This document shows, piece by piece, positions 34,962 through 44,527 of a DNA stretch of 64,000 bases. How positions within the stretch are numbered: position 1 is the first letter of the stretch; each line of letters starts with the position of its first letter. The position numbers were made by a program, and so were the translations under genes. The notes beneath the pieces are model-generated. The model was not told the DNA's origin. It did not search any database and worked only from the letters and a program-made list of their open reading frames with translations. This DNA comes from Phenylobacterium sp. CCH9-H3 (GTDB taxonomy: Bacteria > Pseudomonadota > Alphaproteobacteria > Caulobacterales > Caulobacteraceae): contig NZ_LSJI01000093.1 of assembly GCF_001557235.1 (NCBI RefSeq), forward strand, positions 15,097 through 79,096. The letters run 5' to 3'.

Positions 34962-35990
34962 TTAGGCGAACAGCGCCTCGCACCCCGTACCGGCGAGAGC
35001 CGCGTCCGCTCGAGCGCGGTCCGGGGACGAGAGCGCCGCGTACTCTTCCCGCAGCCAGGCCAGGCACTTCGCCTGGTATGGGAACGGCTGTGACACCCAC
35101 GGCTGGCCGTCGATCTCGGCCCGCACCTCGTCCTGACCCGCCTGGACGGCGCGCGCATTGGCCAGCAGCAAGGGCGCATAAGCACGGCCGGCCTCTCGCA
35201 GAAGGGCGGTGATCGTCGGCGGCAGGGCGTCGGCATCCGCCCAATCGGCTTCGGCGGGCTCCTCGCCGGTGAGGTCTTCCATCAACAGCACCCACGCGCA
35301 GAGCCGCGGAGCCCGGGCGTGGGTCAGCGCCATGGGCGTCGGGTCGAAATGGGCCAACTGGGTGAGCTGGCCATAGATGGCGAAGTCGGCCGCGGCGGGC
35401 CGTCCGCCGAGCAGGAAACGATGGTCGCGCAGATGCGCCTCCATCAGATCGACGAAGCGCACGTAGCCGGCCTCGATCACGGGTCCGGTCGTCGGGTTGG
35501 AGCCCACGTAGCGCAGCCTGGGGATCTGCCGTTCCGCCACGGCGCGGCCGGCGCCTTGCAGGATGTCGTCCGGCAGGCGCGCGCGCGTGAAAGCCGGCAG
35601 CACGGCCGAGGCCTTGGTGACGTCGGCGTCATAGGCCCACCGGTAGTGGAACATGGCCTTCGTCAGCCATTCGTCGCCGAAATCCTCAAGCAGCGCATCG
35701 ATGAGGGCCAGGGCGGGATCGGGCGGTCGGACCTCTCGACCTGGGCGCTCCCGTTCCAGCCGTCGAAGGATTGGCGTGGAATCGGTCACGGCGATGCGTC
35801 CGCCGTCCGGACCTTCGAAGTAGAATGTCGGCAACAGCGGCACCTTCGGTCGCGGCAGGCCCGCGACATCGTGCGAGACTTGGACAAGGCTGTACGGGAT
35901 ATGCCGGTAGCGCAGCAGCGCGAGCATCTTCCGGGTGTAGGGGGATCCAGGAACCCCGCTCAGGAGTACGCGGCCGTCAGGCTTGTCCAT
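34962..35990 (-). CDS. glutathione S-transferase family protein (copy 1)
   Basis: A 342-residue GST-fold protein. The N-terminal thioredoxin-like domain has LLSGVPGSPYTRKMLALLRY (about 9-28) and VTDSTPILRRLE (the Ser/Thr contact for glutathione, about 70); the all-helical C-terminal domain carries FLLGGRPAAADFAIYGQL (about 195). It is longer than ordinary GSTs (about 210), with an extra C-terminal segment. GGAGAGAT precedes ATG at 35990. It is a paralogue of the protein at 36919 on the other side of the TetR gene. Confidence 0.85.
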   Translation of the reverse strand: MDKPDGRVLLSGVPGSPYTRKMLALLRYRHIPYSLVQVSHDVAGLPRPKVPLLPTFYFEGPDGGRIAVTDSTPILRRLERERPGREVRPPDPALALIDALLEDFGDEWLTKAMFHYRWAYDADVTKASAVLPAFTRARLPDDILQGAGRAVAERQIPRLRYVGSNPTTGPVIEAGYVRFVDLMEAHLRDHRFLLGGRPAAADFAIYGQLTQLAHFDPTPMALTHARAPRLCAWVLLMEDLTGEEPAEADWADADALPPTITALLREAGRAYAPLLLANARAVQAGQDEVRAEIDGQPWVSQPFPYQAKCLAWLREEYAALSSPDRARADAALAGTGCEALFA

Positions 35991-36162
35991 ATATCTCTCC
36001 GTTGACAGAGAAGCGCGGGCGATAAACCGTAATTCCGGTTCGCAATTGAGCATGACCCTTGTCACGCGGGCGAACAAGGCGAGACGGCGGGAGGCCGGCC
36101 CGGGCGTGCGCCGATTGGAAAGACCGTAGCGGGGGGCTAAACCGCTGGGTGAGCAGCGGAAG

Positions 36163-36846
36163 ATGCAGATGCCGAAACCCAAGCCGCTGGACACCGGCGA
36201 GACCGACCCGACCTGGACGCGGCCGGCCTATCAGAACCGGAGCCGCGAACAGCGGGACCGGCTGCTGAAGGCGGGCGAGCGTGCGTTCGCCGCGGCGGGA
36301 TTCTGGCAGACGCACATCACCGACATCGCCAAGCGCGCCGGCTGCTCGGTCGGCAGCTTCTATCGGCGGTTCGAGGACAAGGAGGCGTTCTTCCTCGCGC
36401 TCCAGGCCGACATGGCCACCCGCGCCGAGGCCAACATCGCCAGGTTTTTCGAGGATCCGGCGCGCAAGGACGAGACGCTGGAGGAACTGCTGCGGCGGCT
36501 GGCGGGCAATACCGCCCGCACCATGCGGGGGATCGAGGGCTACTACCGCGCCCTGTTCGAACTCAGCCTCCGCGGCCAGAACGTCTGGCCGCCCATGCGG
36601 CGGATCGAGGCGATCGAGGCCGAGTTCGTGGCGCAGCTGCTGACGGCGCGTGGGATCGCCGTCGACGAGCGGACGCGGCGGCGGGCCCAGCTCGCCATCC
36701 GGATGATGCACGGCCAGATCATCTCGGCCATGCTGCACGGGCCCGGCCCCTGGGCGGCGGACGATCCCGAGTTGCACGACGAGCTCAGCCTGATGCTGCT
36801 CCGCTATCTGGGCATCGACGGCGCGGCGGCCAGCCGGAAGGGATGA
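36163..36846 (+). CDS. TetR-family transcriptional regulator
   Basis: A 227-residue regulator. Its helix-turn-helix is HITDIAKRAGCSVGSFYRRFEDKEAFF (about 45-72), classical for TetR; the C-terminal helical ligand domain extends to the end (IEGYYRALFELSLRGQ). It is divergent from one GST gene and 70 bp upstream of the other, so control of both is likely. The ligand is unknown. Confidence 0.88.
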   Translation: MQMPKPKPLDTGETDPTWTRPAYQNRSREQRDRLLKAGERAFAAAGFWQTHITDIAKRAGCSVGSFYRRFEDKEAFFLALQADMATRAEANIARFFEDPARKDETLEELLRRLAGNTARTMRGIEGYYRALFELSLRGQNVWPPMRRIEAIEAEFVAQLLTARGIAVDERTRRRAQLAIRMMHGQIISAMLHGPGPWAADDPELHDELSLMLLRYLGIDGAAASRKG

Positions 36847-36918
36847 TGCGCCGGCTCGGGCGACCGGGCGGCGGTGACAGGGAACCAGAACGGCTGTTCT
36901 GGTCTGGGGAGGAAGTTG

Positions 36919-37917
36919 ATGGCTGCGCCCTACCGGATCTTTGGCTCGGAGATGTCGCCCTATTCCGTGAAGGTGCGATCGTACTTCCGCTTCAAGGGCG
37001 TTCCGCACGAGTGGATCCCGCGCAACGCGGACTCGGACGAAGCCTACAGGCGCTACGCCAAGCTGCCGATCGTGCCCACGGTGGCGACGCCGGAGGACGA
37101 GGGCCTGCAGGACTCGACCCCGATCCTCGAGACGATCGAAGCCCGGTTCCCGGAGCCGTCGATGCATCCGGCCGATCCGGCGCTCGCCTTCCTCTCCGCT
37201 CTCCTCGAGGAGTTCGGCGACGAGTGGGGCAACAAGCTGATGTTCCATCACCGCTGGTACGCCGACGTGGACCAGGCGGCCTCGGCCCAGACCCTGGCCC
37301 GCCTGAGCCTGCCGAACGGCACGGCCGAGCAGGTGGCGGAACGGACAAAGCTCGTCCGCGAGCGCATGACCGGGCGCGGCCACTTCGTCGGCTCCAGCGA
37401 AGCGAACGCGCCGCTGATCACCGCCTACTATCTGGAGCTTCTTGACCTCCTGGAGCCGCACCTGGCCGCGCGGAAGTATCTCTTCGGCGCGCGCCCTGCG
37501 TTCGGGGATTTCGGGCTGTCGGCGCAACTCTACGAATGTTCGGTCGACCCCACCTGCGGCGGCATGATCCGGGCCCGCGGGCCGGCCGTGCTGGACTGGT
37601 GCCATCGCATGCTGGAGCCGCGCGTCGACGGGGCGTTCGAGGACTGGGAGAGCCTGAAGCCGACGATGGCGCCGCTGCTCGCCTACGTGGGCCGCTACTT
37701 CCTGCCGTGGTCCACGGCCAACGCGGCCGCCCTGATGGCGGGGGATCCGGAGTTCACCATCGAACTGGCCGGGGCGCCCTATACCCAACCGCCGCAGAAG
37801 TACCACGCCAAGTCGCTGGCCGCCCTCCGGGCCCGCTATGCGCCGCTGGCCGGGAATGCGGAGCTCGCCGCGATCCTGCGCGAGGCGAACGGCCTGCCGT
37901 TCCTGCGCCCCGCCTAG
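36919..37917 (+). CDS. glutathione S-transferase family protein (copy 2)
   Basis: A 332-residue GST-fold protein. It has thioredoxin-like residues IFGSEMSPYSVKVRSYFRFKG (about 6-26), LQDSTPILETIEARFP (about 66) and a C-terminal FGARPAFGDFGLSAQLYE (about 192). ATG at 36919 follows GGGGAGGAAG. Like its paralogue it is about 100 residues longer than a standard GST; both contain a D-E-W motif near residue 100 (FGDEWGNKLMFHHRW here, FGDEWLTKAMFHYRW in copy 1). Confidence 0.85.
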   Translation: MAAPYRIFGSEMSPYSVKVRSYFRFKGVPHEWIPRNADSDEAYRRYAKLPIVPTVATPEDEGLQDSTPILETIEARFPEPSMHPADPALAFLSALLEEFGDEWGNKLMFHHRWYADVDQAASAQTLARLSLPNGTAEQVAERTKLVRERMTGRGHFVGSSEANAPLITAYYLELLDLLEPHLAARKYLFGARPAFGDFGLSAQLYECSVDPTCGGMIRARGPAVLDWCHRMLEPRVDGAFEDWESLKPTMAPLLAYVGRYFLPWSTANAAALMAGDPEFTIELAGAPYTQPPQKYHAKSLAALRARYAPLAGNAELAAILREANGLPFLRPA

Positions 37918-37950
37918 GCGCGGCCGGCCGGGGCGGGCTATCAAGGCGGC

Positions 37951-38805
37951 ATGGCGCGTGAAACTCTCCAGGCGGGCGGCCTGCGGCTGGACTTCGATCC
38001 GGACCTCGGCGGCGCGATCCTGTCGCTCACCCACGAGGGGGAGGACCTGCTGCGCCCCACGCCCGACGGCGCCACCGACGTGCTGGAGACGGCTTGCTTC
38101 CCGCTCGTGCCCTACGCCAACCGCATCGCCGACGGCCGCTTCACCTTCGCCGGCCGGACCGCCGCGCTCAGCCGGAACATGGCCGGCCAGGCCCATCCGC
38201 TGCACGGCGACGGCTGGCGTGGGGCCTGGCAGGTGGAGGCGAAAGGCGCGGACTTCGTCACCCTGGTCTTCGAGCCCGCGGCGACCGAGTGGCCTTGGCG
38301 CTATCGGGCCCGCCAGACGTTCCGGCTGACGCCCGATGGTTCGACCTTCGAGATGAATGTTCTGAATGGGGCGGACACGCCGGGGCCGTTCGGCGTGGGG
38401 TTCCATCCCTACTTCCCGCACAGCGCGACGGCGCGCCTGACGGCCCGGACGACCGGTGTCTGGCAGGCTTCCGCCGACCTGCTGCCGACCGAGCTCGTGG
38501 CCGCCGCGCCGTGGGCGGATGGGGCGCCGGTGCGCAGCGAGCGTCTTGTGGACCACTGCCACACCGGCTGGACCGGTCCCGCGCGGATCGACCTGGGTCC
38601 CGGCCGGCCGAGCCTTGAGGTCACCGCCACCTCGGAGCTGGGTTGCCTGCATGTCTTCGCGCCGCCGGCGGAGGACTTCTTCTGCGTCGAGCCGGTCAGC
38701 CACGCCCCGAACGCCCTGAACATGATCGATCCGGCGGCGCACGGCATGCGGGTGCTGTCCCCTGGCGAGAACCTGTCGGCCTGGATGCGTATCGCTCTAA
38801 TGTGA
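37951..38805 (+). CDS. aldose 1-epimerase family protein
   Basis: A 284-residue galactose-mutarotase-like protein that interconverts alpha and beta anomers of sugars. Family marks are FPLVPYANRIADGRF (about 50), HPLHGDGWRG (catalytic His, about 87), GVGFHPYFP (second His, about 153) and the C-terminal catalytic Glu region FFCVEPVSHAPN (about 247). It lies at the left edge of the xylan block, and its stop codon is inside the palindromic operator of the next operon. Confidence 0.88.
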   Translation: MARETLQAGGLRLDFDPDLGGAILSLTHEGEDLLRPTPDGATDVLETACFPLVPYANRIADGRFTFAGRTAALSRNMAGQAHPLHGDGWRGAWQVEAKGADFVTLVFEPAATEWPWRYRARQTFRLTPDGSTFEMNVLNGADTPGPFGVGFHPYFPHSATARLTARTTGVWQASADLLPTELVAAAPWADGAPVRSERLVDHCHTGWTGPARIDLGPGRPSLEVTATSELGCLHVFAPPAEDFFCVEPVSHAPNALNMIDPAAHGMRVLSPGENLSAWMRIALM

Positions 38806-38816
38806 GCGCTAACATT
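38799..38816. promoter_or_regulatory. LacI-type operator upstream of GH43
   Basis: AATGTGAGCGCTAACATT is an 18-bp palindrome with one mismatched pair, centred on the CG of AGCGCT as in many LacI-family operators. Relatives occur at 52698, 55257 and 61873. It overlaps the stop codon of the epimerase gene and lies 10 bp before a GntR-type site. Confidence 0.65.
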
Positions 38817-38826
38817 TCTGCTTGAA

Positions 38827-38837
38827 AGGTCTGACCA
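38827..38837. promoter_or_regulatory. GntR/FCD-type operator upstream of GH43
   Basis: AGGTCTGACCA contains the palindrome GGTC-T-GACC, the consensus core of FadR/UxuR-type (FCD) GntR regulators. The same core occurs at 45796, 52752, 52775 and 55282, always at xylan/uronate genes. Confidence 0.6.
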
Positions 38838-38900
38838 CCTCCGGCACAACGTCACGCATGCGGCGGCGCAAGACCGCCTGAGGAGACGTAAGGAGGGCGT

Positions 38901-40589
38901 GTGGCGGCGAGGTCGCGAAGGCAGGTGCTGTCGCTCGGCGCGGCCGCGCTCGTGGCGCTCGCGCTGGTTAGCCCGGCGTCGGCCGCCGAGGCCCGCTTCG
39001 ACTGGTTCGAGTATCGCGGCCATGATCCTGCCGGCGTCACGCCGCTGAAGCCCGGCGAGTACCGCAACCCGATCCTGCGCGGCTTTTATCCTGATCCTAG
39101 CCTCACGCGGGTTGGCGACGACTTCTATCTCGTCACCTCGACCTTTGCCTATTTCCCGGGCCTGCCGGTGTTCCATAGCCGCGACCTGGTGAACTGGACC
39201 CAGATCGGCAACGCGATCGACCGGCCGGACCAGCTGGATTTCAAGGACCTCGGCCTCTCCCGCGGGGTGTTCGCCCCGACCATCAGCCACCGGGACGGGA
39301 CGTTCTACATCCTGAACACCTGCGTCGACTGCGGCGGCAACTACCTGATCACCGCGAAGGATCCGTCCGGGCCATGGTCAGACCCGATCTGGATCAAGGA
39401 CGTTGACGGCATCGATCCCTCGTTCTTCTTCGACGAGGATGGACGAACCTGGCTGCTCAACAACGGTCCGCCGGAAGGCGCGCCGCTCTACCCCGGCCAC
39501 CGCGCCATCTGGATCCAGGAATTCGACCTCGCCGCCCGCAAGCCCATCGGCCCGCGCAAGGTGCTGGTGAACGGCGGCGTCGATCTCTCGACCAAGCCGA
39601 TCTGGATCGAGGGGCCCCACATCTTCAAGCGGGGCGGCTGGTACTATCTGAGCTGCGCGGAGGGCGGCACGGCGGAGGGCCACTCGCAGGTGATCCTGCG
39701 CAGCCGGAACGTGCTGGGTCCCTATGAGCCGTGGTCCGGAAATCCGATCCTGACCCAGCGCGGCCTGCCCCGCGGCCGGCCGCACCCGATCACCTCCGCC
39801 GGCCATGCCCAGCTGGTGCAAACGGCCAAGGGTGAGTGGTGGGCCAGTTTCCTGGCGACCCAGCCGTACGCCGGCGACTTCTACAACACCGGCCGTGAAA
39901 CCTTCCTGTTGCCGGTCAAGTGGACGGACGACGGCTGGCCCGTGATCCTGCCGTCCGGCCAGGCGATCCCACGCACGCATCGGCGGCCGGACCTGCCGCC
40001 GGCGCCGGCCGGGACGCCGCCCGAGAGGGAGGAGTTCGACGGCAAGGCGCTGGGGCCAGAGTGGATGACGATCCGCAATCCGCGCGGGCCCTGGTATCGC
40101 CTCGACGCCGGAACGCTGGTGCTGGAGGGCGCCGAACCCCTGGGCGGTTCCGGCCATCCCGCCTATGCCGGCCGTCGCCAGCAGCACGTGAACGCCGAGG
40201 CGGCGACGCGCGTGCGGTTCACGCCGGCGCGCGGGGGCGATCGCGCCGGGCTGGTCGCCCTGCAGAGCCCTGACTTCTTCTACGCCCTGACGGTTGGGCG
40301 AGAGGGCGGGGCCATGGTCGTCGCCCTGGAGCGTCGCGCCGGACCCAAGGCGCCGGTGAACGGCGAGGTCGTCGCCACTGCGCCCGTTCCGGCCGGCCAG
40401 CCGGTCGAGCTCAAGATCACGGCGCGCGGCGGCCGCTACGACTTCGCCTACGCCCTGGCGCCCGGCCGCTGGACCACGCTCGCCGCCGACCAGGACGGCA
40501 CGATCCTTTCCACCAAGACGGCCGGCGGCTTCGTCGGCGCGACCTTCGGGCTCTATGCCTACAGCCCGGCCCGGCCGGACGGAGACTGA
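38901..40589 (+). CDS. GH43 glycoside hydrolase (xylosidase/arabinosidase)
   Basis: A 562-residue exported enzyme. The GTG start follows AAGGAGG; a Tat/Sec signal runs to about residue 28 (RSRRQVLSLGAAAL). The five-bladed GH43 domain has the general base Asp in FYPDPSLTRVGDDFY (about 66), the pKa-modulating Asp in GIDPSFFFDEDG (about 172) and the acid Glu in IEGPHIFKRGGWYYL (about 237). A C-terminal beta-sandwich (about 375-560) is usual in GH43 subfamilies 11/12. It would trim xylose or arabinose from xylo-oligosaccharides. It is followed after 1 bp by the GH3 gene. Confidence 0.9.
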   Translation: MAARSRRQVLSLGAAALVALALVSPASAAEARFDWFEYRGHDPAGVTPLKPGEYRNPILRGFYPDPSLTRVGDDFYLVTSTFAYFPGLPVFHSRDLVNWTQIGNAIDRPDQLDFKDLGLSRGVFAPTISHRDGTFYILNTCVDCGGNYLITAKDPSGPWSDPIWIKDVDGIDPSFFFDEDGRTWLLNNGPPEGAPLYPGHRAIWIQEFDLAARKPIGPRKVLVNGGVDLSTKPIWIEGPHIFKRGGWYYLSCAEGGTAEGHSQVILRSRNVLGPYEPWSGNPILTQRGLPRGRPHPITSAGHAQLVQTAKGEWWASFLATQPYAGDFYNTGRETFLLPVKWTDDGWPVILPSGQAIPRTHRRPDLPPAPAGTPPEREEFDGKALGPEWMTIRNPRGPWYRLDAGTLVLEGAEPLGGSGHPAYAGRRQQHVNAEAATRVRFTPARGGDRAGLVALQSPDFFYALTVGREGGAMVVALERRAGPKAPVNGEVVATAPVPAGQPVELKITARGGRYDFAYALAPGRWTTLAADQDGTILSTKTAGGFVGATFGLYAYSPARPDGD

Positions 40590-40590
40590 C

Positions 40591-42969
40591 ATGACGACCC
40601 TGACCCGCCGCCGCTTCGGCGCCAGCCTCGCCGTCCTGGCCAGCCCGCTTGCGGCGCCTGCCGCCCACGCGCAGGGGCGGCCGCTCTACAAGGATCCCAA
40701 GACGCCGATCCCGGCCCGCGTCGACGACCTTCTCGGTCGCATGACGCTGGAGGAGAAGGTCGCCCAGATGGTCGGCATCTGGCTGAACAAGGAACAGATC
40801 CAGACGGCCGAGGCCGAGTTCTCGCCGGAAGCCGCGTCCAAGGCCTTCCCGCATGGCCTGGGTCAGATCTCGCGCCCCTCCGACCGCCGCGGCGCCAAGG
40901 CGGGCGCCTTCGCCGGCGCCGAACCCGGGACGGTCAACCGCACGCCCGCCGAGACTGCCCGCTACATCAACGCCGCCCAGAAATGGGCGATGGAGAAGAC
41001 CCGCCTGGGGATCCCGCTGCTGATGCACGACGAAGCGCTGCACGGCTATGTGGCCCGCGAGTCCACCAGCTTCCCGCAGGCGATCGCCCTGGCTTCCACC
41101 TGGGATCCGGAGACGGTCGAGAAGGTCTTCGCGATCACCGCCCGCGAGATGCGGCTGCGCGGCTCCAACATCGCGCTGGCGCCGGTGGTGGACGTGGCGC
41201 GCGACCCCCGCTGGGGCCGGATCGAGGAGACCTATGGCGAGGATCCCCACCTCTGCGCCGAGATCGGCCTGGCCGCCATCCGAGGGTTCCAGGGACGCAC
41301 CCTGCCGCTGGCCAAGGACAAGGTGTTCGTCACGCTGAAGCACATGACGGGGCACGGCCAGCCGGAGAGCGGGACCAACATCGGCCCGGCCCAGATCTCG
41401 GAACGGACCCTGCGGGAGAACTTCTTCCCGCCCTTCGAGCGCGCGGTGAAGGAGGCCAACGTCCGCGCGGTGATGCCGTCGTACAACGAGATCGACGGGG
41501 TTCCCTCGCACGCCAACCGCTGGCTGCTGCACGACGTGCTGCGCGAAGAGTGGGGCTTCCAGGGCGCCACCCTGAGCGACTACTTCGCGATCCGCGAGAT
41601 GGTCACCCGCCACAAGATGTACGAGACGCTGGACGATGCGGCGGTGGCGGCGATCAAGGCGGGCGTCGACGTCGAGCTGCCCGATGGCGAGGCCTACAAC
41701 CGCCTGCCGGAGCTGGTGCGGGCCGGCCGGATCAGCCAGGCTGAGATCGACGCCGCCGTGCGCCGGGTCCTGACGCTGAAGTTCGAGGGCGGCTTCTTCG
41801 AGAACCCCTACGGCGACCTGAAGAACGCCGACCGGCTGACCGCCGCGCCCGACGCCATCGCCCTGGCCCGGCAGGCCGCCGCCAAGGCCATGGTGCTGCT
41901 CAAGAACGACAAGGGCCTGCTGCCGCTGGACGCCGGCAAGGTCGGCCGTCTGGCCGTGCTGGGCACGCATGCCCGCGACACGCCGATCGGCGGCTACAGC
42001 GACATCCCCCGCAAGGTGGTGAGCGTGCTGGAGGGCCTGCAGGCCGAGGCCAAGGGCCGGTTCCAGGTCGACTACGCCGAGGCGGTCCGCATCACCGAGA
42101 GCCGGGTCTGGGCCGCCGACGAGGTCAAGCTGGTCGATCCCGCGGTGAACGCCCGGCTGATCGCCGAGGCCGTGGAGGTCGCCAGGAAGGCCGACGTGGT
42201 GCTGATGGTGCTGGGCGACAACGAACAGACCAGCCGCGAGGCCTGGGCCGATAACCACCTGGGCGACCGCGACAGCCTGGACCTGATCGGACAGCAGAAC
42301 GACCTGGCTCAGGCGATCTTCGCCCTGGGCAAGCCCACGATTGTGCTGCTGCTCAACGGGCGGCCCCTGTCGGTGACCTTGTTGGCCGAGAAGGCCGACG
42401 CCCTGATCGAGGGCTGGTACCTGGGGCAGGAGACGGGCCACGCGGTGGCCGACGTCCTGTTCGGCCGGGTCAATCCGGGCGGCAAGCTGCCGGTGACCAT
42501 CGCCCGCAACGCCGGTCAGCTGCCGGTGCTCTACAACGCCAAGCCCAGCGCCCGCCGCGGCTACCTCTTCGCCGACGCGGCCCCGCTCTATCCCTTCGGC
42601 TTCGGCCTCTCCTACACGACCTTCGAGATCGGAACGCCCCGGCCCGCGCGCGCCACCATCGGCGCCGGCGAAAGCGTGCGGATCGAGGTGGATGTGACGA
42701 ACACGGGCGCGCGGGCGGGCGACGAGGTGGTGCAGATCTACCTGCGCGACGAGGCCGCGTCGGTGACCCGGCCGGTGAAGGAACTGAAGGCGTTCCGGCG
42801 CGTGACCCTGGCGCCCGGCGAGAAGCGCACCGTGGCGTTCGAGCTGACGCCGGCCGACCTCGCCATCTGGAACATCGACATGAAGCGGGTTGTGGAGCCG
42901 GGCAAGTTCACGGTGATGGCCGGCGGCGACAGCCGCGACGTCAAGTCGGCGTCGTTCACCGTGACCTAG
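40591..42969 (+). CDS. GH3 beta-xylosidase/beta-glucosidase
   Basis: A 792-residue exported enzyme with a Tat motif (TRRRFGASLAVLA). Marks of GH3 are the KHMTGHG segment (about 250), the nucleophile Asp in ATLSDYFAI (about 330), LLKNDKGLLPL (about 436) and a C-terminal fibronectin-III-like domain (VDVTNTGARAGDEVVQIYL, about 700). Together with GH43 in the same operon it likely hydrolyses xylo-oligosaccharides. Strict xylosidase versus glucosidase specificity cannot be told from sequence. Confidence 0.9.
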   Translation: MTTLTRRRFGASLAVLASPLAAPAAHAQGRPLYKDPKTPIPARVDDLLGRMTLEEKVAQMVGIWLNKEQIQTAEAEFSPEAASKAFPHGLGQISRPSDRRGAKAGAFAGAEPGTVNRTPAETARYINAAQKWAMEKTRLGIPLLMHDEALHGYVARESTSFPQAIALASTWDPETVEKVFAITAREMRLRGSNIALAPVVDVARDPRWGRIEETYGEDPHLCAEIGLAAIRGFQGRTLPLAKDKVFVTLKHMTGHGQPESGTNIGPAQISERTLRENFFPPFERAVKEANVRAVMPSYNEIDGVPSHANRWLLHDVLREEWGFQGATLSDYFAIREMVTRHKMYETLDDAAVAAIKAGVDVELPDGEAYNRLPELVRAGRISQAEIDAAVRRVLTLKFEGGFFENPYGDLKNADRLTAAPDAIALARQAAAKAMVLLKNDKGLLPLDAGKVGRLAVLGTHARDTPIGGYSDIPRKVVSVLEGLQAEAKGRFQVDYAEAVRITESRVWAADEVKLVDPAVNARLIAEAVEVARKADVVLMVLGDNEQTSREAWADNHLGDRDSLDLIGQQNDLAQAIFALGKPTIVLLLNGRPLSVTLLAEKADALIEGWYLGQETGHAVADVLFGRVNPGGKLPVTIARNAGQLPVLYNAKPSARRGYLFADAAPLYPFGFGLSYTTFEIGTPRPARATIGAGESVRIEVDVTNTGARAGDEVVQIYLRDEAASVTRPVKELKAFRRVTLAPGEKRTVAFELTPADLAIWNIDMKRVVEPGKFTVMAGGDSRDVKSASFTVT

Positions 42970-42990
42970 GTCGAGCCAGCAGCGCCGGGC

Positions 42991-43572
42991 TCAGTCCTGG
43001 TCCCAGGATCGGTCCCGCGGCTTCCGCGGCGCCAATAGGCCGGGGTAGGGCGCCTTGCCGATGCGGTACTCGCACCAGACGTCGCCCTTCGGGCACTCGA
43101 AGGTCTTGTCGAACACCTTCTTGAGCTTGGGACTGACGACCGGGTAGGTCGGCGCCGTCTCCGCGCCCTTGGCCAGCGCCTCGTCGCAGGCGGCCCGCTC
43201 GGCCTTGGTCAGGGCGAGGAGGTCCGCGGTTCGGCATCCAAGCTTCGCCCGCAACGCCGCGCGGGTCCCATCGGGCTCCGGCGCGTCGGAGGGACGGACC
43301 CGCCAATCCAGGCTGGGTGTTGCGCTCGCCGTGGGCGCCGCGAGGCGGTTGGCCGGAGCCTTGGGGCCCGGGCTGGCCGCAAGGCTCGGCGATGACGGCG
43401 CCCGGGGCTCCGCCTTGGATGGCGGCGGCAGCTCCAGAAGCGTGACCTGGATGGCGCGGGGCTCGGGCGTCTGCGGCGCCGTCCTGGCGATCAGAAGGGC
43501 GGCCAGCAGCGCGTGGAGAGCCGCTGCGACGACGAGCGCCAAGGATCGATGCGAAGGCGAGCGTTTTCGCAA
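42991..43572 (-). CDS. TonB-like membrane-anchored protein, function unknown
   Basis: A 193-residue protein with a single N-terminal membrane helix (SLALVVAAALHALLAALLI, about 10-28) after a basic start, a proline/alanine-rich linker of about 80 residues as in TonB-type energy transducers, and a small C-terminal domain with four cysteines (LGCRTADLLAL; RAACDEALAKG; TFECPKGDVWCEY). It lacks a recognisable TonB C-terminal fold. It converges on the GH3 gene. A role in the cell envelope is plausible only. Confidence 0.65.
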   Translation of the reverse strand: MRKRSPSHRSLALVVAAALHALLAALLIARTAPQTPEPRAIQVTLLELPPPSKAEPRAPSSPSLAASPGPKAPANRLAAPTASATPSLDWRVRPSDAPEPDGTRAALRAKLGCRTADLLALTKAERAACDEALAKGAETAPTYPVVSPKLKKVFDKTFECPKGDVWCEYRIGKAPYPGLLAPRKPRDRSWDQD

Positions 43573-43694
43573 GGAGACGTCCCCACGCGGCGCCGGTTCG
43601 CCCGCGGGGAAGGGGTTAGGTCTGCAGTGCGGCCGGGATGTTGCCGCTGTGTATCGGCGGCGGCGAAATCATAGGCCGCGTCGGGGGCTCCACG

Positions 43695-44441
43695 TCAGAT
43701 CGCCACCCGTTTGGCCACCTGGCTGCGGCGCGCCTTGCTCTCCTGCTGAGCCTTCTCCAGCGCCTCGGTCTCGGTGGCGTGGAGGAGATGCTCGATCACG
43801 CGCTCCAGGTGGTCGCGCATGGCCTGGCGAGCCTCGGCGGGATCGTGCGCCTTCAGGGCGTCGAGCACGCGCCGGTGCTCCTCTATCCGCGGCTCCAGGC
43901 CGCCGCCGCGCGCGCGGCTCAGGATCGCGCGGGCCAGGGGCGAGCGGTTGCGCAGCTCCCACAGGTTCTCGACCGTGGCGATGATCGCCCCGTTCCCGGT
44001 CGAGCGGGCGATCACCATGTGGAATTCCTTGTCCGCGTCCTCGCCCTTGAGCTCGTCCTGGTCGGCCATCAGGCCCAGCAGGCGCTCCAGTTCGGCGATC
44101 GCCTCCTCGTCGATGGTGGCGGCCGCCAGAGCGCACGCCTCGCCCTCGAACAGGCGCCGCGCCTCGATCAGTTCGAAGGCGCCGATCTCGACGTCGTAGG
44201 CCGAGGCGGTGAGGGGCATCTGGGCGCGGGTGACATAGATGCCGAGGCCGTGGCGCGCCTCGATCATGCCCAGCATCTCGAGCGCGATCAGCGCCTCGCG
44301 CAGGGTGGGCCGGCTGACGCCGTACTGATCGGCCAGTTCGCGCTCGGTGGGCAGGCGCTCGCCGACCTTGTACGTCCCCGCCTCGATCTCGGCGGCAATG
44401 GAGTCGGCGAGACGCCGGTAGAGCTTGCCGCTGACGGCCAT
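43695..44441 (-). CDS. GntR-family FCD-domain regulator (UxuR/ExuR-like)
   Basis: A 248-residue regulator. The winged helix is RLPTERELADQYGVSRPTLREAL (about 29-51) and the C-terminal FCD domain supplies the ligand and metal site (EARRLFEGEACALAAA; DKEFHMVIARSTGN; EEHRRVLDALKAHDPAEA). I start at 44441, preceded by CAGGAG; longer frames lack a ribosome site. It is next to mannonate dehydratase, and FCD regulators of this kind sense hexuronates or aldonates, so it is the best candidate to bind the GGTCTGACC sites in this block. Confidence 0.87.
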   Translation of the reverse strand: MAVSGKLYRRLADSIAAEIEAGTYKVGERLPTERELADQYGVSRPTLREALIALEMLGMIEARHGLGIYVTRAQMPLTASAYDVEIGAFELIEARRLFEGEACALAAATIDEEAIAELERLLGLMADQDELKGEDADKEFHMVIARSTGNGAIIATVENLWELRNRSPLARAILSRARGGGLEPRIEEHRRVLDALKAHDPAEARQAMRDHLERVIEHLLHATETEALEKAQQESKARRSQVAKRVAI

Positions 44442-44527
44442 GGACTCCTGACGCATATCTGCTGCGCGTCCACTGGGACGCCGGGCGTTCGATACCATGA
44501 GTCAGGACCGCTTGCCGAACCTGCGCC

